In this document: positions 59,469 through 64,000 of the stretch, in pieces | Layout of the letters: each line of letters starts with the position of its first letter | Position numbering within the stretch: position 1 is the stretch's first letter | Assembly: GCF_001320245.1 (NCBI RefSeq) | Contig: NZ_BCBA01000047.1 | Location: forward strand, 1-64,000 | Length of the DNA stretch: 64,000 nucleotides | Direction of reading: 5' to 3' | Source: Pseudomonas sp. NBRC 111124 | GTDB taxonomy: Bacteria > Pseudomonadota > Gammaproteobacteria > Pseudomonadales > Pseudomonadaceae | Notes under the pieces: generated by a model | Told to the model about the DNA's origin: nothing | The model's input: only the letters and a program-made list of their open reading frames with translations | Database searches by the model: none | Program-made: the position numbers and the translations under genes

Positions 59469-59732
59469 TCAGTTCTCACCGATGCAGTTGCTGGCAGTGG
59501 TGCGGTAGCTCAGCACCTGGGTCTGGTCGTGGGAGTCGAGGTAGGTTAGCCGGGCATTGACCACCCCGCAGGTCGGCGCTGCGTCTTGGCTGGTCGACAG
59601 CACTTTCTTGATGTCCAGCTGGGTACCATAGGTGTAGTCGCGGACCTTGTCGGCAGCTTCGGCGCGGGCGGCCAGGGTGCAGACGTTCAGGGCGGCAAAC
59701 AGGCAGGCGGCGTAAACGGCTTTGCGGTTCAT
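59469..59732 (-). CDS. DUF2790 secreted protein
   Basis: An 87-residue exported protein: signal peptide (about 1-26, MNRKAVYAACLFAALNVCTL...AEA), then the DUF2790 core (DYTYGTQLDIKKVLSTSQDA; two Cys at CGVV and SNCIG that could form a disulfide). Pseudomonads have many paralogs of this family; function is unknown, with some links to metal or stress response. GGAG precedes the ATG. Confidence 0.8.
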   Translation of the reverse strand: MNRKAVYAACLFAALNVCTLAARAEAADKVRDYTYGTQLDIKKVLSTSQDAAPTCGVVNARLTYLDSHDQTQVLSYRTTASNCIGEN

Positions 59733-60098
59733 GGTAAGGTTCTCCGGGTTTCAAATGGGCGATTTGTTCGTTTGAACCGAGGCGTTACTGCTTCGCTTCG
59801 ATGGAGCCCATTTAAAGCCCGGTACGTACCTGGCTTGTGTCTCGAAACCGGGTGGATCGACTCACAGCGTATCGGCAGCAGCGCTGGATACGCTGTGATA
59901 CAAATCGACGCGGCGTTGCGCTGCAAACAACATTGAACGCATGCCCCAGACGCTCTACCCAGCGCGTCCTATCGATCACATTGATGAGTACTATCGAGCG
60001 GCTCGCCTGTCGACGTATCACTGCCGGCTTTTATAATCGCCTTCAATTTTCCCTCCCCCTTCGCCTGCAACAGGCGACCTCACCTTGGAATCAGGAAC
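59733..60098. other. Divergent intergenic region, structured
   Basis: 366 bases between the DUF2790 gene and the MFS exporter. Contains GGTTTCAAA...TTTGAACC near the DUF2790 start, palindrome GGTACGTACC (59821-59830), a 12-bp inverted repeat (59862-59898), a good -10 TATAAT (60032-60037) pointing to the MFS gene, and a leader hairpin TCGCCTG-CAA-CAGGCGA (60061-60077). No gene. Confidence 0.5.
59862..59898. promoter_or_regulatory. 12-bp perfect inverted repeat
   Basis: TCACAGCGTATC and GATACGCTGTGA are exact inverses separated by 13 bases. It lies between two divergent genes and could be an operator or a transcript-end hairpin; no T-tract follows on either strand. Confidence 0.5.
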
Positions 60099-61325
60099 AT
60101 GCCAAGCGTCAGTCAGGCCTCTCACGGCCGTCCCGAACATGATCAACAGAGCGTTAAACAGCAGTGGCTGGCGATACTCTCCGTCGCCGTGGGTGCCTTC
60201 GCCCTGGTGACCAGCGAGTTTCTGCCGGTGGGCGTGCTCAACGACGTTGCCAGCGACCTGGGCATCAGCGCCGGCCACGCCGGGCTGATGGTCACCCTGC
60301 CCGGCATCATGGCCGCCCTCGCCGCGCCGCTGCTGTCGGTGGGCATCGGCGCCATGGACCGGCGCTTCCTGCTGATCGGCCTGACGCTGATCATGATCAT
60401 CGCCAACTCGGTGGTGGCCTACGCCAGCGACTTCAGCCTGCTGCTGTTCGGCCGCGTGCTGCTGGGCATCAGCATCGGTGGCTTCTGGGCCACCGCCATT
60501 GCCCTCAGCGGCCGCCTGGCGCCCAAGGGCGTGAGCGTGGCCCGGGCCACCTCGATCATCATGGCCGGTGTGACCCTGGCCACGGTGCTGGGCGTGCCCG
60601 TTGGGACCTGGCTGAGCGGCCTGCTGGGCTGGCGCATGACCTTCCTGGTCACCGCATTGGTCGGCGTACCGGTACTGCTGGCGCAGTTGTTCCTACTGCC
60701 GCGGCTCAACCCGGACAAGGCCATTCACATCCGTGACCTGCCGGCGCTGTTCATCAACCCGCAAGCCCGGGTTGGCCTGATCGCCGTATTGCTGATCGGC
60801 CTGGCGCACTTTGCCGCGTACACCTATGTGGCGCCGTTCTTCAAGCAGAGCTCCGGCTTCGACGGGTCGACCATCGGCTCACTGCTACTGCTCTACGGCG
60901 TGGCCGGGGTGATCGGCAACCTGTTCGCCGGCTACGCCGCCAACCAGAGCGTGCGCCACACACTGATGCTGGTGGCGGTGATGATCGGCGTCAGCACCGC
61001 GCTGTTCCCCTACTTCGCCACCGGCTTGACCGGCGCGGCGATGCTGATCGCGCTCTGGGGCTTCGCCTTTGGCGCGTTTCCGGCCTGCTCCAGCATCTGG
61101 ATGTTCGTGGTGGCGCCCAAGGATGTTGAACGTGGCATGCCGCTGTTCGTGGCGATGTTCCAGGTGATTATCGCGCTGGGGTCGTTTTTTGGTGGGCGTA
61201 TCGTCGACCAGATGGGCAGCTCGGTGCTGTTGAGCCTGGCTACGGCTCTGGTGGGCTGCGGGTTTGTCACAGTGCTGGTGCTCGGGCGGAACGTCAGCAA
61301 CAGCCTGGCGACGCAGGCTGGCTGA
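60099..61325 (+). CDS. MFS exporter (DHA1 family, NepI/AraJ-like)
   Basis: Inner-membrane carrier of 408 residues with 12 TM segments. It has TSEFLPVGVLNDVASDLGIS, GIGAMDRRFLLIGLT, RVLLGISIGGFWATAIALS and FLPRLNPDK-like central loop, typical of sugar/nucleoside efflux proteins such as NepI or AraJ. Substrate unknown. A TATAAT element lies about 62 bases upstream of the ATG, and a leader hairpin sits between. Confidence 0.88.
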   Translation: MPSVSQASHGRPEHDQQSVKQQWLAILSVAVGAFALVTSEFLPVGVLNDVASDLGISAGHAGLMVTLPGIMAALAAPLLSVGIGAMDRRFLLIGLTLIMIIANSVVAYASDFSLLLFGRVLLGISIGGFWATAIALSGRLAPKGVSVARATSIIMAGVTLATVLGVPVGTWLSGLLGWRMTFLVTALVGVPVLLAQLFLLPRLNPDKAIHIRDLPALFINPQARVGLIAVLLIGLAHFAAYTYVAPFFKQSSGFDGSTIGSLLLLYGVAGVIGNLFAGYAANQSVRHTLMLVAVMIGVSTALFPYFATGLTGAAMLIALWGFAFGAFPACSSIWMFVVAPKDVERGMPLFVAMFQVIIALGSFFGGRIVDQMGSSVLLSLATALVGCGFVTVLVLGRNVSNSLATQAG

Positions 61326-61344
61326 GGGGAAGATCGTTCGTGAT

Positions 61345-61384
61345 GGGTCGTAGGCTTCACCTTGCGGGTGGCCGCTAACGACCC
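61345..61384. repeat. Intergenic inverted repeat, possible genus-wide element
   Basis: GGGTCGT (61345-61351) and ACGACCC (61378-61384) flank GGCTTCACCTTGCGGGTGGCC; ACGACCCAAAGCTGCCC follows, with a later GGGCAGC (61438-61444). ACCCAAAGC-type strings recur between genes in pseudomonads as I remember, so this may be a degenerate copy. It also may end the MFS transcript. Confidence 0.35.
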
Positions 61385-61500
61385 AAAGCTGCCCTTCGCC
61401 ATAGGGATCAGATGAGCAAGAGGATGTATTGCAATATGGGCAGCGGTCATCATTACACTACGATTTCCAGCCTGATTCCCAGCCCACTTGCGGTGTGACC

Positions 61501-61959
61501 ATGACGCGACGGTTAAATGTAAGGCTCGCCTGCAGCAACGATATCGAAAGCTTGGTTGATCTCGATGCAATCGCCCACCGGGAGCCCAAGCGCCGGGCAT
61601 TCATTGCACAAGCAGTGACTGCCAGCCAATGCTGGGTCGCAGTGGAGGCTCACGACGCAGCAAGTTTACTGGGATATGGCGTCGTTGATTTTTCGTTCTT
61701 TGGCCAAGCCTTCATCCCGCTCATCATGGTCAGGGACTCGCAGCGCCGCAGCGGTGTCGGCTCGGCAATACTAAGAGCCCTGGAGTTCCAGTGCGGGGCC
61801 GTAAAGCTTTTCACCTCGACGAATGCCTCCAATGAACCGATGCAAAAACTGCTTGGCAAACTCGGCTACATCCAAAGTGGCTATGTCGAAAATCTGGATG
61901 ACGGCGACCCGGAGCTCATTTTCGTCAAGCGCCAGCCCGCCAGGCCAGCGGCAAGGTAG
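61501..61959 (+). CDS. GNAT-family N-acetyltransferase
   Basis: Protein of 152 residues. Acetyl-CoA loop in LIMVRDSQRRSGVGSAILRALE (R-R-S-G-V-G); C-terminal KLFTSTNASNEPMQKLLGKLGY is typical of GNAT. Codon use is less GC-biased than its neighbours, hinting at a more recent arrival. The ATG at 61501 has only a weak ribosome site. Substrate unknown. Confidence 0.75.
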   Translation: MTRRLNVRLACSNDIESLVDLDAIAHREPKRRAFIAQAVTASQCWVAVEAHDAASLLGYGVVDFSFFGQAFIPLIMVRDSQRRSGVGSAILRALEFQCGAVKLFTSTNASNEPMQKLLGKLGYIQSGYVENLDDGDPELIFVKRQPARPAAR

Positions 61960-62190
61960 GCGTTGCCCCCGGCATCAAGCCACTTCACCCCGCCCACCCG
62001 CGCGCCAGAGATCGTAAGCCGCCATTAAGCTGCAACAATCAGCCTATCGAGATGCCCAAGTACATCACGTAGCTACTGCGATTCGATTCGACTCCCCTGT
62101 ATCCTTGCGCTATGCCAGGAATGGCTAACTGCCATGGCCTTCAGCCAATGATCGCCAGCGTCGAAATCGGGATTTCTCTCAGGTACTAAC

Positions 62191-63690
62191 GTGAAGCGCG
62201 ACATCCACCTCGTTGTCCTTTTGCTATCGGTCATTGGTTGCTCACTCGCTTCGTTGACGCTATGGAAAGTCATGGCTTCTCGTGAACGCGCACTGGAAGA
62301 CATCAACACCCATGGCCTGAACCTCACCCAGGCACTTTCCACCTACTCCGAAGGTATCGTGCGGCAAAGTTCGCTGATCCTGCTCGGCCTGGTGGAGCGC
62401 CTGGAAACCGAAGGCAGTGGGCCGGCACAGATCCTAAGGCTGAGCCAGCTGATCGACCGGCAACAGCCGCTGATGCCACAATTGAGCGGCATTACCGTCT
62501 ACGCCCGGGACGGACGCTGGCTGATGTCGTCCAATCGCCCCATCCCGGCCGGTGCCAACAGCAGCGATCGGGCGTACTTCATCCATCACCGCGACGACCC
62601 TTCGCGCGAGTCGTTCATCGGCCTGCCCATCCGCAGCCGCGCCAACCAGGAATGGGTGATTACCATCAGTCGTCGCTTCAACGATGCCAAGGGCGAATTC
62701 GCCGGCGTGGTGGCGGTGACGCTGGGGATCGAGAACTTCCTGCACCTGTTCGGTCAGATCGACGTCGGCCGTGAGGGCGCCATCGGGCTGTCCTATACCG
62801 ACGGCGCATTGCTGGTGCGCTACCCGTTTCGCGAGCAGGACATGGGGCGCAACTTCTCCCAGTCGCCGATCTACACCAAGTACCTGATCGACAAGTCGGT
62901 CGGCACCGCCTCGTTCACGTCCAGCCTGGACGGCGTCGAGCGCCTATATGCGTTTCGCAAGAGTGACCAGCTGCCGCTGGTGACCACCGTTGCCCTGGGG
63001 CAGCGTGAAGCACTGGCAGCCTGGCGGCTGGAGGCGCAACTGTCGCTGCTGGTGGTATGCGCGCTACTGGGCCTGACCGGCACCATCGGCTGGCTGCTGA
63101 TCCGCGCCATGTGTCGGCGCAGCCTGGCAGAGGGTGACCTGAGGGTGGCCCAGCAACAGCTGCTCGACAGCAACCAGCAGCTCGAACGCCTGGCGATGCA
63201 CGACGCACTGACCGGGTTGGCCAACCGCCGCAGTTTCGATCAGGCCCTGGCCCAGGAGGCTGGAAGGGCACAGCGCAGTGCAGGCACCTTGAGCCTGCTG
63301 ATGATCGATATCGACCACTTCAAGCGTTACAACGACGCCTATGGCCATCCGGCCGGTGATGCCTGCCTGCACCGGGTGGCCAAGCGGCTATCGGCCTGCG
63401 TGCGTCGCCCTCCCGATCTGCTGGCCCGTTATGGCGGCGAGGAGCTGGCCGCGATCCTGCCCGGTACCGACATTGCCGGCGCGGCCATTGTCGCTCAGGC
63501 AATGCTCGATTGCCTGAGCAAGGAACCCATCGCCCACCAGGACAGCCCGTTTGCCCAGGTGACCGTGAGCATTGGCATCGCCTGCGCGACGGGTGATGAA
63601 CTGAAGAGCGGCCAAGCCCTGCTCGCGCGCGCCGACCAGGCGCTCTATCGGGCCAAGGGCGCAGGGCGCAACTGTTTGCATATCGGCTGA
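62191..63690 (+). CDS. Membrane-bound diguanylate cyclase (Cache-GGDEF)
   Basis: Protein of 499 residues. TM1 (about 7-28), a periplasmic dCache-like sensor (about 35-280; LSGITVYARDGRWLMSSNRP), TM2 (about 283-305), then a GGDEF domain (about 330-495). The active motif is GGEEL at 415-419, preceded by the inhibitory-site RxxD at 406-409, five residues upstream, so product inhibition by c-di-GMP is expected. It makes c-di-GMP in response to a periplasmic ligand. Start is GTG at 62191. Confidence 0.9.
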   Translation: MKRDIHLVVLLLSVIGCSLASLTLWKVMASRERALEDINTHGLNLTQALSTYSEGIVRQSSLILLGLVERLETEGSGPAQILRLSQLIDRQQPLMPQLSGITVYARDGRWLMSSNRPIPAGANSSDRAYFIHHRDDPSRESFIGLPIRSRANQEWVITISRRFNDAKGEFAGVVAVTLGIENFLHLFGQIDVGREGAIGLSYTDGALLVRYPFREQDMGRNFSQSPIYTKYLIDKSVGTASFTSSLDGVERLYAFRKSDQLPLVTTVALGQREALAAWRLEAQLSLLVVCALLGLTGTIGWLLIRAMCRRSLAEGDLRVAQQQLLDSNQQLERLAMHDALTGLANRRSFDQALAQEAGRAQRSAGTLSLLMIDIDHFKRYNDAYGHPAGDACLHRVAKRLSACVRRPPDLLARYGGEELAAILPGTDIAGAAIVAQAMLDCLSKEPIAHQDSPFAQVTVSIGIACATGDELKSGQALLARADQALYRAKGAGRNCLHIG

Positions 63691-63761
63691 AACCTGCAGT
63701 CAGGCCATCGGCGATTGCAAATCCGGACTAAGGTTGCTTAGCGCCTTCAGGAGACTGCACA

Positions 63762-64000
63762 TTGGCCATAAGCGCTGACACCACCGATCATCATGCCGAG
63801 CAGCCGCAAGCTGCGGCGCAGAACGTGCTGCTGCTGGCCTGTGGCACAGGCAACCGTCTGGCATTCGAGGCACTGTACCGCACCACCTCGGCCAAGTTGT
63901 TCGGCATCTGCCTTCATTACCTGAACAACCGCGCCGAGGCAGAAGAAGTCCTTCAGGACATCTACACCAGTGTTTGGCTCAAGGCCGCAAGCTTCGATCC
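63762..64000 (+). CDS. ECF sigma factor, N-terminal part (runs off the window)
   Basis: The first 79 codons of an ECF-type sigma factor: region 2 reads FEALYRTTSAKLFGICLHYL, EAEEVLQDIYTSVWLKAASFD. I take the TTG at 63762 as start because AGGAG sits eight bases upstream and no in-frame ATG or GTG precedes region 2 nearby. An anti-sigma gene probably follows beyond the window. Confidence 0.8.
   Translation, partial: MAISADTTDHHAEQPQAAAQNVLLLACGTGNRLAFEALYRTTSAKLFGICLHYLNNRAEAEEVLQDIYTSVWLKAASFD

Noticed and set aside
61010..61600. Minus-strand frame of 196 codons near the MFS exporter end
   Set aside because: Antisense to the MFS gene and to the repeat region; no motif.
1..64000. CRISPR arrays, tRNA or rRNA genes, insertion sequences
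   Set aside because: No regularly spaced repeats, cloverleaf-like or rRNA segments, and no transposase were found on reading both strands.

Overview
The window is a GC-rich, gene-dense piece of chromosome from a fluorescent Pseudomonas, most likely the P. putida group. The basis is the gene repertoire (SfnB-type sulfur operon, pst operon, DUF2790 and DUF3618 proteins, C45 acyltransferase, PanB paralog), the codon use and a REP-like inverted pair (GTGGGAGCGGC...GCCGCTCCCAC). I see no tRNA, rRNA, CRISPR array, insertion sequence, phage or plasmid backbone. It reads as ordinary accessory-metabolism chromosome: small operons of transport, catabolism and regulation, many with four-base ATGA/GTGA gene overlaps.

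Layout. 85-5344: an MmuP-like amino-acid permease, then a three-gene signalling operon (response regulator, periplasmic binding protein, hybrid histidine kinase). 5421-6930: a BetI-type TetR regulator divergent from an enoyl-CoA hydratase. 6974-13704: a tightly overlapped catabolic operon (PanE-like reductase, VOC protein, MaoC hydratase, CaiB CoA-transferase, AroE-like and AroQ-like enzymes, MFS exporter) under a divergent LysR regulator. The MFS gene is cut by an in-frame TAA. I cannot assign a known pathway to this set. 13719-18851: an XRE-PAS regulator and carnitine monooxygenase CntA/CntB with a BCCT transporter; the transporter and cntA share a 28-bp two-box operator. 19138-22699: two L,D-transpeptidases and an NCS1 transporter behind a TTTGTATACAAA palindrome. 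22816-28153: a HAD/Fic-like overlapping pair and the pstSCAB phosphate operon with a Pho box. 28233-35516: a GNAT enzyme, a DJ-1/PfpI protein and small stress-type proteins (DUF3618, holin-like, hydrophilic proteins) around a zinc alcohol dehydrogenase and an MFS carrier. 35640-40768: a sulfur-scavenging operon (sfnB, FMN monooxygenase, MetI/Q/N-type importer) behind a GG-N10-GC sigma-54 promoter. 40822-47014: a cupin, then a ThDP enzyme followed by a three-subunit PaoABC-like molybdenum aldehyde oxidoreductase. 47016-51587: exonuclease III, a small acidic protein, an MHS-type carrier, a C45 self-processing acyltransferase and a LysR regulator. 51935-56564: small proteins, the Kup potassium transporter and an MsbA-like ABC exporter. 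56619-64000: a REP pair, a PanB paralog converging on a MocR regulator, an intergenic region with terminator-like hairpins (possible small RNA), a DUF2790 protein, an MFS exporter, a GNAT protein, a diguanylate cyclase and the start of an ECF sigma factor.

The strongest candidates for something not yet described are the PanE-VOC-MaoC-CaiB-AroE-AroQ operon, the paired GTTAAC operators of the carnitine genes, the Fic-like/HAD overlapping pair, the C45 acyltransferase locus and the possible small RNA near 59.1-59.3 kb. Function statements rest on family motifs read by eye; no database search was run.
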